Source of the DNA: Lumbricus rubellus
Taxonomy: Eukaryota; Annelida; Clitellata; Crassiclitellata; Lumbricidae
Assembly: GCA_945859605.1 (NCBI GenBank)
Contig: OX243822.1
Coordinates: forward strand, 20,949,528 to 21,013,527
Reading direction: 5' to 3'
DNA length: 64,000 nucleotides
Shown: piece by piece, positions 56,001 through 64,000 of the stretch
How positions within the stretch are numbered: the first letter of the stretch is position 1
Layout of the letters: every line of letters starts with the position of its first letter
Program-made: the position numbers and the translations under genes
The notes under the pieces: generated by a model
Seen by the model: only the letters and a program-made list of their open reading frames with translations
Database searches by the model: none
Told to the model about the DNA's origin: nothing

Positions 56001-58824
56001 GACGACCAAAGAAGAAATGGATAGACAACGTACTGGAGGACATAGAAGACAGAGGAATGGAGCTGGGAAAGGCAATAGAACTCGCAAGAGACCGGCCGAA
56101 ATGGAGAAGTTTTGTTAGAGCCTCATCGTCGGTGAATACCTGACGGAGGAGAAAGAAAGATTACATTACGCAATACATTATTACTCTACATAATACCTTA
56201 AAATAATGTCATCATACATTACATTAATAATTTCGTAATAGATTACATTAATTTTGGTAAAGCAACGAGCATGGTTATAAATTATTGGAGTGGTGCAGAC
56301 CATAGCAGTTCCTTTCGTCGTCGCAAGTGGAGCCACAGTCGCAAACAGAGTCGCATCGATTGGAAAGAGGAATGCAACGGGTGTTATTGCATTTCATCTC
56401 ACCAGCGCCACAGTCACCACCTGCCGACGAAAAACACAACTAAACGCAATCTATATCACCAATCAATCAATCAATCAATCAATCAAACAAACAATCAATC
56501 AATCAATCAACTTACCAATCAAACAATCAATCAGTCAGTCAATCAATATCAACTTGTCTAAACAAACCAATCAATCATTCATTCAATCATTCAATCAATA
56601 TCAACTTGCCTAAACCAATCAATCAATCAATCAGTCAATTAGCCAGTGGGTCAATTTAGTCGATAAATCAACCAATCAGTAAATCATATAAATTATGATA
56701 TTCAGTCAGTCACTCAGCGATACATATTAACATAAATACATACATGTACATGCAGCCTACGCACATACATACATGTAGATACAACACATACAAAGTGAAG
56801 ACTATAATAGCTTCAAGCATGTCTCAAGTCTTCTGTGTCCTGCACGTCTGGATGAAAATAGCTTTAAGACTAACGATTATCGAATTCGGTTTAACTACTT
56901 TTGTCGGTGAGCCAAATGAGTTATAAATACGAATTGACATAGCTAAACGCTGTGACATAATCTAGGATTCTATAGTTGTTCGCCAAAGTATTGCTGGAAG
57001 CGTTAAGATTGAATGCAGACAAAATGTTTAAATCATGTCGTTCTCGATAAATTTGACCTATAAGGTTGATTTCGAGCAACCGTGTGTTGCTTGAGGGCTC
57101 AACAGCATTTATTAGCATTCGAGACTAATGACGCAAATTACCTAAACCGCTAGTTTGAGCTTGAATGGAATGCTGTCTAGTCTACACTATTTCGTTCTCT
57201 TTTTTTCTATTCTGTTCTATCCTGTTCTATTCTGTTCTATCCTGTTCTATTCTGTTCCATCCGCTTCCTCAACCCCATCATTCAGTCTTATAACGCCAGG
57301 ATAAATTCCTCATTGAACACCCACATTCTACACAAATCATCGTCTCCCTTCCAGTTTTTTTCTCTCTACATTTCTCACACTGGCCGTACGACGTTAACTG
57401 AAGCTGTTTTATAATAGTCTGCGTTTCACTATATCTTCAGAGTTCAACGAACTTATTTCAAAGCCAATGAAAGGATGTTGTATTCACCAACAGCTAAAGT
57501 TGCTAAACGAAGCCTTTATACGACACGTTCATAGAAAGATTCATAGAATTAACACGTAAGCAATTTTTGCGGTTGAAAGTAAATGCAAAACTTGATGGAG
57601 TCCCTAGACATAAAATAAAGTGGAATTGCACACCAACATTCTACACAAATCATCCTCTTCCCCGTTTTATTCTACATTTTTCACATTGGCTGTACGACGT
57701 TACCAGAAGCTGTTTTATAGGCCCTAATTGTCTGTTTTTCAGACTTCAGAGTTCAATGAACTTATTTCAAAGCCAATGAAAGTATGCTGTATTCACCGAC
57801 AGCTAAACGAAGCCTTTATACATTCATAGAAGGCGTAAGCAATTTTTGCGGCAGCAAGTTAATGGAAAACTTGATGGAGCTCCAGACACAAAATAAAGTT
57901 GAGTTGTTGAGCGAGAGGTGTTAGATCTCATTAACCCCCTAATAGAATGAGATCCACGATAGAGATATGAGTTCATCTAATGAAATCATCAACAATTCAC
58001 CTGCGAATTCATCTCGCGTGTGTCGGTGACGCAGGTGTTTAGGCGCTCCCGGGTGTCGCACCCTAGCGACGCATTTAATCTGTTGCCTAGGCTACCGATG
58101 GCCTGCCTTCAAAGGTACTTTTGTGTTCTGTGCGATGCCAAGTGGATGGATGGATGGAGAGCGGTCAGGTGTCAGCGTGTCGTCTTTAGAACGGTTCTTG
58201 AGGCGAGTGATAGGTTGGATTGGAAGTGACAGGTGGTCTTGTAGGTGTTCGATGGTGCCATGGACGGTGATGATGGGAAAGTGGGAGGAGGATAGGGTGA
58301 GGAAGGAGTGAGTGAATAAAAATATTGAAGAAAAGAGGGATGGATGGGTGGATGGATGGAAAGAAGGAAGGATGGATGGATGGATGGGTGGATGGATGGA
58401 AGGAAGTAAGGATCAAAGGATGGATGGATGGATGGAAGGATGGATGGATGGATGGATGGATGGAAGGAAGTAAAGATGAATGGATGGATGGATGGATGGA
58501 AGAAAAAACGAAGAAAGAAAATATGCACGATCATGACAATTATAGTAATCGTACCTACAAATAAAACTAATTAAGATGGTAATGATAATGATAATGATAA
58601 TGATAATGATAATGATAATTATAATGATAATGATAATTATAATGGTAATGATAATGATAATTATCATTATAATGATAATGATAATGATAATGGTAATGAT
58701 AATGATAATGATAATATATACTCACAGTTCTCCTCATCCGTCTGCGAATGAACGCAATCAACCCATCCATCGCATGTGTGATTCGATGAAACGTACAGCT
58801 CGTTCTCACATCTTGTATGTAACT
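43895..58824 (-). CDS. Multi-LDLa-domain gene (8 exons seen, incomplete at both ends)
   Basis: LDL-receptor class A modules are about 40-residue, six-Cys, calcium-binding repeats of secreted or cell-surface proteins. Eight minus-strand exons (58824-58726, 56420-56301, 53083-52877, 49863-49762, 48053-47913, 47110-46934, 44935-44816, 44038-43895) each start and end in phase 1 and each are a multiple of 3 nt, so they join to 1110 nt without shifting frame. Two modules are canonical (46.9 and 44.8 kb, with [16 protein letters not shown] and [10 protein letters not shown]), four or five are divergent, and one exon (49.8 kb) may be a thrombospondin type-1 repeat. No signal peptide, transmembrane segment or stop was seen, so neither end is in view. 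Mixed LDLa/TSR architecture occurs in proteins such as SCO-spondin, but the parent protein is not identified. Confidence 0.82.
44280..44810. repeat. (TGAG)n-type degenerate repeat
   Basis: About 530 bp of GAGTGAGTGA-like repeats with a superimposed roughly 60-bp period (e.g. AATGAGTTGTGAGCATTTGA twice at about 44533 and 44594). Confidence 0.93.
44816..44935 (-). CDS. LDLa-gene exon F (canonical)
   Basis: Acceptor CCTTGTAG, donor TGCC|GTACGC. Encodes [20 protein letters not shown] then [17 protein letters not shown], with six cysteines and an intact DGSDEE calcium site. Confidence 0.93.
45000..45060 (-). repeat. LINE/SINE 3' tail fragment with ATTC tail
   Basis: (ATTC)n at 44971-44996, then TATAGCGCTTCTTCAAG...CTCAGAGGCGCTCCC, the reverse complement of the common tail. 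A similar piece, again with ATTC repeats, is at 46620-46692. Confidence 0.75.
45930..46345. repeat. 20-bp minisatellite TTCCGTTATGTTCCAATCTG
   Basis: About ten near-perfect copies of GTTCCGTTATGTTCCA[A/C]TCT, then degenerate TTCCATCGGTTCCGTTCTG units. The long frame across it is an artefact of the repeat. Confidence 0.95.
46934..47110 (-). CDS. LDLa-gene exon E (canonical)
   Basis: Acceptor TTATTTCAG, donor TGCG|GTACGA. After an acidic/basic linker it encodes [20 protein letters not shown] then [11 protein letters not shown], with all calcium-site acidic residues (D.D.D..SDE). Confidence 0.92.
47217..47400. repeat. (ACT)n trinucleotide repeat
   Basis: ACTACTACT array with an inner ACC run, downstream of LDLa exon E in the + direction. 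Confidence 0.95.
47510..47900 (+). mobile_element. LINE 3' end with (AATAC)n tail
   Basis: Diverged ORF2 C-terminus (around CAGTCCCGATCCTTTACGTC), 3' UTR GCGCACTAGGAGCGCCTCTG AACGG, then AATAC repeats from about 47735. A copy in the opposite orientation is at 52555-52690. Confidence 0.7.
47786..47832. repeat. Duplicated 3' end of LDLa exon D plus splice donor
   Basis: A 46-bp segment CAGACTAACTAACCGTGGCA ... GAGAGATGCGA repeats the exon D boundary at 47900-47946 with two mismatches, separated by AATAC repeats (offset 114 bp). Confidence 0.92.
47913..48053 (-). CDS. LDLa-gene exon D (divergent)
   Basis: Acceptor GTTGTTAG, donor CACG|GTTAGT. Encodes [20 protein letters not shown] then [20 protein letters not shown] and CH. 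Five cysteines and a D.MAEC ending in place of SDE..C make it a divergent LDLa. The exon's 3' end and donor are duplicated nearby. Confidence 0.68.
48064..48415. repeat. 84-bp minisatellite, about 4 copies
   Basis: Units start GTTTAAGAAAACGTGT at 48073, 48157, 48241 and 48325 and are nearly identical. Degenerate CCAGTAAAA/CCAGTCAAAA units continue to about 48950. Because 84 is divisible by 3, the plus strand stays open. Confidence 0.95.
49410..49680. repeat. (CTGTCT)n-rich simple repeat
   Basis: Degenerate CTGTCTCT array next to candidate exon H. Confidence 0.85.
49762..49863 (-). CDS. Candidate exon H, possible thrombospondin type-1 repeat
   Basis: Acceptor CTAATTCAG and donor CATG|GTATGG bound 102 nt, phase 1-1, encoding [20 protein letters not shown] then [13 protein letters not shown]. 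The W..SPGC...G...RRR pattern resembles a TSR. Support is the matching phase and length; the domain call is tentative. Confidence 0.45.
50490..50920. repeat. 60-bp minisatellite, about 7 copies
   Basis: Units AACTTTAAGAAACAATTACA followed by AAACACTAATGAAACAAAAT and TAATAAATTGATAAACAATA recur every 60 bp. One copy has a 10-bp internal duplication (ATTGATAAATTGATAA). Confidence 0.95.
51137..51300 (+). promoter_or_regulatory. Promoter-like cluster (YY1-, ETS- and NRF1-like sites)
   Basis: AAGATGGCG (51154), GCCGGAAGT (51174) and GCGCATGCGC (51287-51296) match YY1, ETS and NRF1 consensus sites common in metazoan core promoters. A 62-codon open frame starts at the ATG in AAGATGGCG, but no domain is recognised. 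The cluster lies inside an LDLa-gene intron. Confidence 0.3.
51476..51808. mobile_element. 333-bp foldback/MITE with 27-bp perfect TIR
   Basis: Both ends carry TCAAGGCCGTAGCCAGGATT continuing TTATTTC, perfectly inverted for 27 bp. The interior has a run of 16 C and AAAAAGGTCATCAACTTTTT. No flanking duplication was found. Confidence 0.85.
52555..52690 (-). mobile_element. LINE 3' fragment (47510 family)
   Basis: The minus strand matches the 47.6-kb element: CTCGTGACCTTGCGCACTGG then GAGCGTCTCTGAACGGTTCA. No long AATAC tail remains. Confidence 0.7.
52877..53083 (-). CDS. LDLa-gene exon C
   Basis: Acceptor AATTTGCAG, donor TGCG|GTAAAT. A Pro/Ser linker ([14 protein letters not shown]) precedes [20 protein letters not shown] then [16 protein letters not shown]. 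The Cys before the NG.NDC segment is missing, so one disulphide may be lost. Confidence 0.68.
53177..53404 (-). mobile_element. 228-bp hAT-like MITE with perfect 8-bp TSD
   Basis: Terminal inverted repeat CATAGGCGTACG. Flanked by CGTGTATA on both sides (53169-53176 and 53405-53412). Same family as 62516-62734, opposite orientation. Confidence 0.93.
53464..53530 (+). mobile_element. Truncated copy of the CATAGGCGTA MITE
   Basis: Starts CATAGGCGTATGAGGC and keeps the CCCCGAAATTTCGGGCAAGT block. The other end is missing. Confidence 0.7.
53627..54989. mobile_element. 1.36-kb TIR DNA transposon with TA target sites
   Basis: Ends are inverted copies of CCGTCAACTGGGGTAACTTT(GA), each flanked by TA. 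Motif GGGGTAACTTTGATA recurs as subterminal repeats: three on the left (53636, 53825 and a variant at 53884) and three inverted on the right (54938-54982). A 127-codon open frame at 54206-54589 has no recognised domain. A GTAT microsatellite (54597-54840) has grown inside it. Confidence 0.82.
54597..54840. repeat. (GTAT)n microsatellite
   Basis: Perfect TATG tetramer array to about 54675, degenerate after that. Confidence 0.97.
55020..55500. repeat. (CTGTCT)n simple repeat
   Basis: Degenerate TCTCTGTC array that leads into the tandem duplication starting near 55393. Confidence 0.88.
55393..55862. repeat. About 270-bp tandem duplication
   Basis: Blocks TTAATCTAACTTTCTTTCTC (55411/55686) and CTCCTAATTTTATTCTTGGT (55551/55803) recur at offsets of 275 and 252, so the second copy has lost about 23 bp. 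The second copy is cut at CGTTACATTCC by a LINE insertion. Confidence 0.92.
55863..56160 (+). mobile_element. Non-LTR retrotransposon 3' fragment
   Basis: Encodes [20 protein letters not shown] then [20 protein letters not shown] and [19 protein letters not shown]..., an RTE/jockey-like ORF2 C-terminus of about 93 codons, followed by a GAAAGA-like tail. Flanks share TTACATT, a possible target duplication. Confidence 0.85.
56301..56420 (-). CDS. LDLa-gene exon B
   Basis: Acceptor CGTCGGCAG. Encodes [20 protein letters not shown] then [18 protein letters not shown], a Cys-rich LDLa variant with two extra cysteines. The donor (TATG|GTCTGC) is weak but keeps phase 1 and a length of 120 nt. Confidence 0.75.
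56458..56665. repeat. (CAAT)n microsatellite
   Basis: CAATCAATCAAT array with interruptions, just upstream (minus sense) of LDLa exon B. Confidence 0.93.
56930..57990. other. LDLa-gene intron sequence, nothing assigned except a diverged duplication
   Basis: Segments at about 57400-57600 and 57660-57900 share TTCAGAGTTCAA.GAACTTAT, CAAAGCCAATGAAAG and AGCTAAACGAAGCCTTTATA, so this is a diverged direct duplication of about 250-300 bp. No exon was supported. Confidence 0.6.
58320..58500. repeat. (GGAT)n microsatellite
   Basis: ATGGATGG array with AAGGA interruptions. Confidence 0.95.
58575..58718. repeat. (GATAAT)n microsatellite abutting LDLa exon A donor
   Basis: ATAATGATAATG array ending within about 6 bp of the exon A splice donor (GT at 58725-58724). 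Confidence 0.95.
58726..58824 (-). CDS. LDLa-gene exon A
   Basis: Acceptor AATGTTGTAG, donor AACT|GTGAGT. Encodes [20 protein letters not shown] then [10 protein letters not shown], with the final Cys codon split into the next exon. It retains CDGW.DC and TDEENC but lacks the usual first cysteines. Confidence 0.78.
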
Positions 58825-58954
58825 CTACAACATTATTAGGAAAGCGTTCAGTCATTAACCTGATCATATAGGCGTTTATAATCTTAGTCTATATTTATTT
58901 ATTTATTTTTAAATTATTTTTTAAAATTTATCTATCTACTTCTGTAGCGCCTCT

Positions 58955-59265
58955 TCTCTCTCTATCTCTTTCTCTCTCTCTTTCTTTTTTTGTTTCTCTC
59001 TTTGTTCTCTGTCTCTTTGTCTTTGTCTGTCTGCCTTCTGCCCGTCCGTCCGTCCGTCTGTCTGTCTGTCTGTCTCTCGTTCTCTCTCTGAATGTGGAGA
59101 GAGAGCGAGCGACAGAATACAGAAACAGAGAGACAGAGACAGACAGAGAAACAGAGACAGACATCGACAGTAGAGATAGAGGGACAGACAACCAGAGACA
59201 GACGGATACACAGACAGACAAAGAAAAAGATAGACAGAGAGACTTAGGTATACAGAAATATACAG
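58955..59265. repeat. Inverted CT/GA simple-repeat block
   Basis: A CTCTCTGTCT-rich left half (to about 59090) is followed by an AGAGACAGA-rich right half, so the region can fold back on itself. Confidence 0.85.
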
Positions 59266-59454
59266 TAGGTTGACAAACAGCCAGAAAAATATGACAGATG
59301 GCAACTTTGACAGTAGCGAAAGACAATATTTAGTTACAGGGCGTCATGTGAAGTTGCCAGATATTTCTGATTCGTGTACACAATTGAATGTGATGGATGG
59401 ATCGAAGGAAGAAAGGAGGAATGGAACAAAGGAAGGGAGAGATAAAAGGAGATG

Positions 59455-59775
59455 GATAAAGACAGAGACAGAGAGAGACAGACAGACAAACAGAGTGAGA
59501 GAGGAAGAAAAATAGAGAAGACAGAAATAGAGACACAGAGAAAAAACAGATTCCGATACAGAGAAATAGAGAGAGACAGAGACAGAGAGACAGTAAGAGA
59601 GAGACAGAGACAGAGACACAGACAGACACAGACACAGACACAGATACAGACAGAAAGAGAGACAGAGACAGAGACAGACAGATAGAGAGAGAGAGACAGA
59701 CAGACAGACGGACGGACGGACATACAAACAGACATAGAGAGAACGGAGATACATAGACAGAGACAGAGAAACGAT
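59455..59775. repeat. (AGAGAC)n simple repeat
   Basis: Degenerate GACAGAGACAGA array, open in several frames by composition only. Confidence 0.93.
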
Positions 59776-59999
59776 TGAACAAAGGAACAAAGGAACAAAA
59801 GAATATATATATATTATATATATGTATAAATAAATGATGAGCGATGTTCTTTAATTCAAAGTATACAATTATATGTGATTGCAAATCGGTTTACACGAAT
59901 GATTGATTATATGCCACGACTGCTTATCGGTTTATCACTGAAAAGAGCAACTCACTGAGTACATGATGGATAGGAATGAGATGGGTGGAACCTTGTGTG

Positions 60000-60260
60000 A
60001 TTGAGGGAGTGAGTCAGTTATTGGACGAGTGAGCCATTTAGCAAATGAATTAGTAAGTGAATCAATAAGTGAGTGCGTGAGCAAGTGATGAGTGAGTGAC
60101 TTTTGATTAAGTTATTAAGACATTGAGTAATTGAGTGAGTGATTTTTGCGTGAGTGAGTGCGTTAGGAATCGAGTAAATTAATGAGTTAGTGAGCAAATG
60201 AGAGAGTGAATGAGTGAGTGGCTGAGAGAGCATTTCGAGTGAGTGACAGAGAGAGTAGGT
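60000..60260. repeat. (GAGT)n degenerate repeat
   Basis: Degenerate GTGAGTGAG array like 44280-44810. Confidence 0.85.
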
Positions 60261-60589
60261 GGTTGAGTGAAAGAATGAGTTGGAGAGAATGTGTGTCAGG
60301 AAGAGAATGTGTGTATGTGTGTATGAGTGCAATACGACGTGCAGAATCAGATAGAACAAGAAAAGACACACACACATATATATTATATACACATGCATAT
60401 ATATAAATATATATATATATATATACGTAATGCATACAAGACTACATGCATTGATATAAATGACATTAAAGACAGTCGACGACGGCAACCCTTCAGATCA
60501 CTCAGATAGTGGATTGTCAAAGCTAGCTGTGCTGCAGCTGTCCTCAATGGCTTTCATACGTATACGCATAATTATATATCATCATATAT

Positions 60590-60590
60590 A

Positions 60591-60625
<35 letters not shown>

Positions 60626-60815
60626 CATATAATGTCATATATTATACATACATACATCATCATATATACATATATACATACATACACACATACATACATA
60701 CATACATACATACATACATACATACATACATACATACATACATACATACATACATACATACATACATACATACATACATACATACATACATACATACATA
60801 CATACATACATACAT

Positions 60816-60866
<51 letters not shown>
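60590..60866. repeat. (CA)n-(TA)n-(ACAT)n-(CA)n microsatellite block
   Basis: CA repeat at 60591-60610, a TATATA run, an ACAT array at 60675-60832, then a CA repeat to 60866. Confidence 0.97.
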
Positions 60867-60867
<1 letters not shown>

Positions 60868-61231
60868 TCATGCCTATGAATAGGAGAGGGAAAGAGAGAA
60901 AGAAGCGAGATCTATGCACACAGTATAAAAACACGAACGGCTTCAATTCATTCGCTTGAATTCCGGCTTCGCTTAAATCCTCCAAGCAATCGCTGACCCA
61001 TCACACAGCGCTTAACCGCTTGCTCCTCTAACGACCAAAGCGCTGCTTGAAGCGCTGACCAATTGAAGCGGGATTTCGCTGACATTTCTGCGGTCGACTA
61101 TAGAAGCAAAAAACGGTCGAAGCCTTCATTGCATGTCATGCAGAAGGCAAGTCGTAAAATAAACCAAGACGAAAGCCGAGATAATGCGACTTTTATCCGG
61201 CTAGAGTAGGGTACACGTATACAACTATTAT

Positions 61232-61310
61232 ACATGGCAGTGGCGTAGCCAGGAATTTGTGAACGGGGCGGGGGTTATGGCCTGGCCGGATGCCCTTCCT
61301 GACACCAAAG
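61232..61310. mobile_element. Solo hAT-like element end
   Basis: CAGTGGCGTAGCCAGGAATT is a typical hAT terminal sequence. No matching second end was found nearby. Confidence 0.45.
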
Positions 61311-61494
61311 AAACGGTATTGCAGTAAATAAAAGCGGAATAAAGTAACAAAGGGAATAAAGAAAATAATACGCAACTTAGCCCCAAAATGTGTTAGTCAC
61401 CTTCCCGTCGTCCATCGCCATAATCCTCTCCCTACCCCTCCTCTCTAACTTCAAGGAATATGTCAGCATTGCGGCAGACAAGATTGTGGTTGTA

Positions 61495-61575
61495 TATTGT
61501 ATTGTATTTAAACATTTATAAAGCGCCTCTAGGCTCTCTAGTAGCGTTAACTGTTCAGTGGCGCTCCCAGTGTCA
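61495..61575 (-). mobile_element. LINE 3' tail fragment
   Basis: TATTGTATTGTATT followed by TTATAAAGCGCC and TCAGTGGCGCTCCCAGTG is the complement of an AATAC-tailed LINE 3' end like 47510-47900. Confidence 0.7.
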
Positions 61576-61729
61576 TCATCATCAGCAATACAGCAGTTAA
61601 GTTAGATTAATTGCAAGAAAACACTGTGGCTGACAGTTTTTCGCATGAATCTGCTTCGCTTCAAACCAAAATATGTGTTGCATTTTGAGCATTTATAATA
61701 CACTTCTCATGCATGAATTAGAAAAAGAA

Positions 61730-61990
61730 GGCTCAGATGGTTCGGCCTTCTTGAGGGAATGGAATAAAAAAAGACTACTCCTGGCGGCCTTGCACGGGCA
61801 CGTAGAGGGAGAGAGAAGCAGAGGAAGACAACCAAAACCCTGGATGGACAACGTCAAAGAAGACCTGAAAAAGATGAATATTGACATGTCAAGAGCAAAG
61901 GATCTCATCAGAAACAGAGAAATTTGGAGAAGTCATGTGGGCGCCTCACCGTCGTCACTCGACTGACGGAAGAGAATAAAGAAGAAGAAT
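61730..61990 (+). mobile_element. Non-LTR retrotransposon ORF2 C-terminal fragment
   Basis: Reads HGHVEGERSRGRQPKPWMDN then VKEDLKKMNIDMSRAKDLIR and REIWRSHV, related to the 55863 fragment, and ends GAATAAAGAAGAAGAA. Confidence 0.82.
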
Positions 61991-62013
61991 ACACTTCTAG
62001 TGGAGTGAATCGG

Positions 62014-62345
62014 TCAGAGTTGCTCCCATATACATGTAGCTACAGTGCGCAATGCCCAGCGATAAGTATAGTAAGCTGTGAGTATATAGAAGAGACTGCC
62101 AGACAGAAGTGTAGAGCAAACAGAAGCAGAAAGTGCATCCCAAAGAGAAGGACCAATTGAGGCAAATGATCTAGAGTGGACCATAGCAGTTCTCGAGCGA
62201 GGAAGCAAGAGGTCAAGTATTGTTGGATGAAGGAAGTGGACGGTATAGAGGGAAGCTGAGTGAGGAGGAAATATAGCATCAGCCAGATATTTCGGACAAG
62301 AGCAAGCTGAGCAATGTGAGCATTGAGGTTGAGATTGAGAATCTT
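62014..62345 (-). mobile_element. CR1/L2-like LINE ORF2 C-terminal fragment
   Basis: The minus strand encodes SRTAMVHSRSFASIGPSLWD, aligned with the AQSRSFAYAGPSYWNRLP region of the 39-kb LINE. Frameshifted upstream. Confidence 0.7.
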
Positions 62346-62515
62346 AAATTGTATGCATGCACGGAATAGGCGCCAATAGGTTCATAAAAAGGAAAAGTCA
62401 AGATGCGATTGTACATAGGAAGACGCTCGTTAATCTAGCAGCAGAGTGTGATATGCGATATAAGTATTATCTATGTTATCTTGACCTATGTATTGTATAG
62501 TCTAGGCATGGCAGG

Positions 62516-62734
62516 CATAGGCGTAGGAGACGGGGTCCAGGGGGGGGGCAAATGCCCCCCATATTTCGGGCAAGTCTGGTTTTCGGGCAAGCAGACCGGG
62601 AAAAATAAAAAAAATTATATAAAATTTCCGGGCAATTTCGACCGGACGACTAAAAAAAGGTCGTCAGATTTTTCGGGCAGAAGTTAACTTTTGCCGCCCC
62701 CCCCCCCACTTCTCAAATGTCCCCTACGCCTATG
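62516..62734 (+). mobile_element. 219-bp hAT-like MITE with perfect 8-bp TSD
   Basis: Terminal inverted repeat CATAGGCGTAGG. Flanked by ATGGCAGG on both sides (62508-62515 and 62735-62742). Homologous to 53177-53404. Confidence 0.93.
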
Positions 62735-63424
62735 ATGGCAGGGATGGGCATGGCTTGATTGTTCTACCCAAAGAATTGATACCTACTTACGGTATTGCAC
62801 ATTGCAACAGTGGTATTGTAATAATTATTGCTCTATAATCTGTTTATGGTCAACAGGATGGGATTCTTCTTATTTAATGCGGTTGTACAAGTTTTCGGAT
62901 GATTATCGGGGCTCCGAAAAATTTCACATCTTGTTTCCAAAATAAAAACATTGAATTAATAACATTTATGATGACAGATTCACAAATAATTATGTTTGCA
63001 AAGTAAAAAAAATTGCCATTGAAGATTCAAAACATAATCTTTAGCATTGTTAGAAGCTGGATTTTAAGTAATGGGGTGACATCTATGGTTGAGAGTGATA
63101 TGGACGGCCACAAAATGTTGACGAAAGATTCCAGTCCCGTAATAGATGGTCCCTGGGGAAAAGGGTAGCGTAGATAGGAAGATTGAATAGTGAATAGGGT
63201 AAGGTGGGGTGAAATATATTGCAATCGGACAATTACTTGGACGTGACGCCGCTACACGTGCTAAAACGAAATCAGTGGCGTTCTTTGTTCGGTCGTTAAG
63301 TGTCATTTAGCGCAAAATAATGGGACCATTCTTTAGCGCACAATAATGGGACCATTGTTTAGCGCACAATAATGGGACCATTGTTTAGGCAAAACAATGC
63401 AGAGGCATTCATAAGCGTCGCCCA

Positions 63425-63590
63425 TGGGGCGTTTTATGGGGCAGGGTGTTGCATGATGGGGTAGGGTGTTGCATGATGGGTAGGGTGTTGCATGATGGGG
63501 TAGGGTGTTGCATGATGGGGTAGGGTGTTGCATGATGGGTAGGGTGTTGCATGATGGGCAGGGTGGTGCATGATGGGGTAGGGAGATCCT
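63425..63590. repeat. 19-20-bp minisatellite GGGTAGGGTGTTGCATGATG
   Basis: About eight near-identical copies. Confidence 0.95.
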
Positions 63591-63639
63591 GCATGGATGA
63601 GTTAGGAGGGGCTGGTGATATTGGATGGGGCAGGAATGG

Positions 63640-63930
63640 CAGGATGGGTAGAGTCTGACTGGATAGATTAAGACGCTTGGTAGGGGTAGGATGGGGTAGG
63701 ATTTGGAATGGTGGGTAAGAATATGCAGGATGATGCACGTGTGGAATCTGGTAGCATGGTATAGGATGGGGTAGGTTGGTGTAGAATGGGTAGGTTGGTG
63801 TAGGATGGGTAGGTTGGTGCAGGAGCAGCAGGATGGGGTAGGTTGGTGCAGGATGTGATATGTTGGTGTAGGATGGGAAGGAATGATGTAGAATGGGGTA
63901 GGTTGGTGTAGGATGGGGTCTGATGGAGAG
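63640..63930. repeat. Related degenerate minisatellite GGTAGGTTGGTGTAGGATGG
   Basis: Imperfect units of about 20 bp, similar in composition to 63425-63590, so probably a diverged extension of the same array. Confidence 0.85.
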
Positions 63931-63944
63931 CTTTTTAGCGTGCA

Positions 63945-64000
63945 GGTTTGTTTACGAAACGTGCAGTTCTAAAGAATCTGTTCAGTTGTAGAAGCACTTC
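63945..64000. repeat. Start of dispersed repeat, copy 3
   Basis: AACGTGCAGTTCTAAA and GTTCAGTTGTAGAAGCA resemble 25075-25320. Truncated by the window end. Confidence 0.5.

Noticed and set aside
57990..58090. Possible additional LDLa-gene exon ending at CAG|GTGAAT (58001)
   Set aside because: Good donor, but no LDLa cysteine pattern and no convincing acceptor in phase 1.
59330..59884. 184-codon Ser/Leu-rich frame
   Set aside because: AGAGAC simple repeat.

Overview
This is a eukaryotic (metazoan) genomic window: its genes are split into short exons with GT-AG introns, there is a nuclear-type tRNA-Ile gene, and the rest is dominated by introns, transposon remnants and simple repeats. The organism is probably a non-insect, non-nematode invertebrate, because it carries squalene synthase, which those groups lack. 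The dense LINE/SINE/hAT-MITE content and the recurring 8-bp palindrome TAGGCCTA suggest a marine deuterostome such as an echinoderm, but that is inference.

Layout. (1) 2.6-9.6 kb, minus strand: a complete eight-exon squalene synthase gene (FDFT1) that splices to 416 codons plus stop, against 417 aa in human. Its introns hold an AT repeat, a TG repeat and a LINE fragment. (2) 9.6-16.5 kb: intergenic DNA with several short hAT-like elements that still show 8-bp target-site duplications, and a 68-bp-arm palindrome. (3) 16.9-21.0 kb, minus strand: five exons of a BNIP3-family mitochondrial protein; exon 1 was not found. (4) 21-36 kb: mostly repeats, including a 782-bp long-TIR element, a nested pair of hAT-like MITEs, a tRNA-Ile(AAU) gene, a perfect hairpin and a GACGAATCGTC array. 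(5) 36.5 kb: one unassigned candidate exon. (6) 37.4 kb: a 200-N assembly gap in an ATAACA-type repeat, then a Helitron-like element and a 5'-truncated LINE whose ORF2 is open over 801 codons. (7) 43.9-58.8 kb, minus strand: eight exons, all phase 1-1 and all a multiple of 3 nt long, encoding LDL-receptor class A (LDLa) modules and one possible thrombospondin type-1 module. This gene is incomplete at both ends. Its introns are packed with micro- and minisatellites, LINE 3' ends and DNA transposons. (8) 59-64 kb: repeats, LINE fragments, another hAT-like MITE and minisatellites.

The three gene models do not form a pathway: they are sterol synthesis, mitophagy/apoptosis and an extracellular modular protein. 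The main points to check are a non-canonical active-site segment in squalene synthase, the phase-1 LDLa gene, a duplicated exon/splice-donor fragment beside one LDLa exon, and clear LINE-SINE tail sharing. I found no CRISPR array, bacterial operon or obviously new multigene system.
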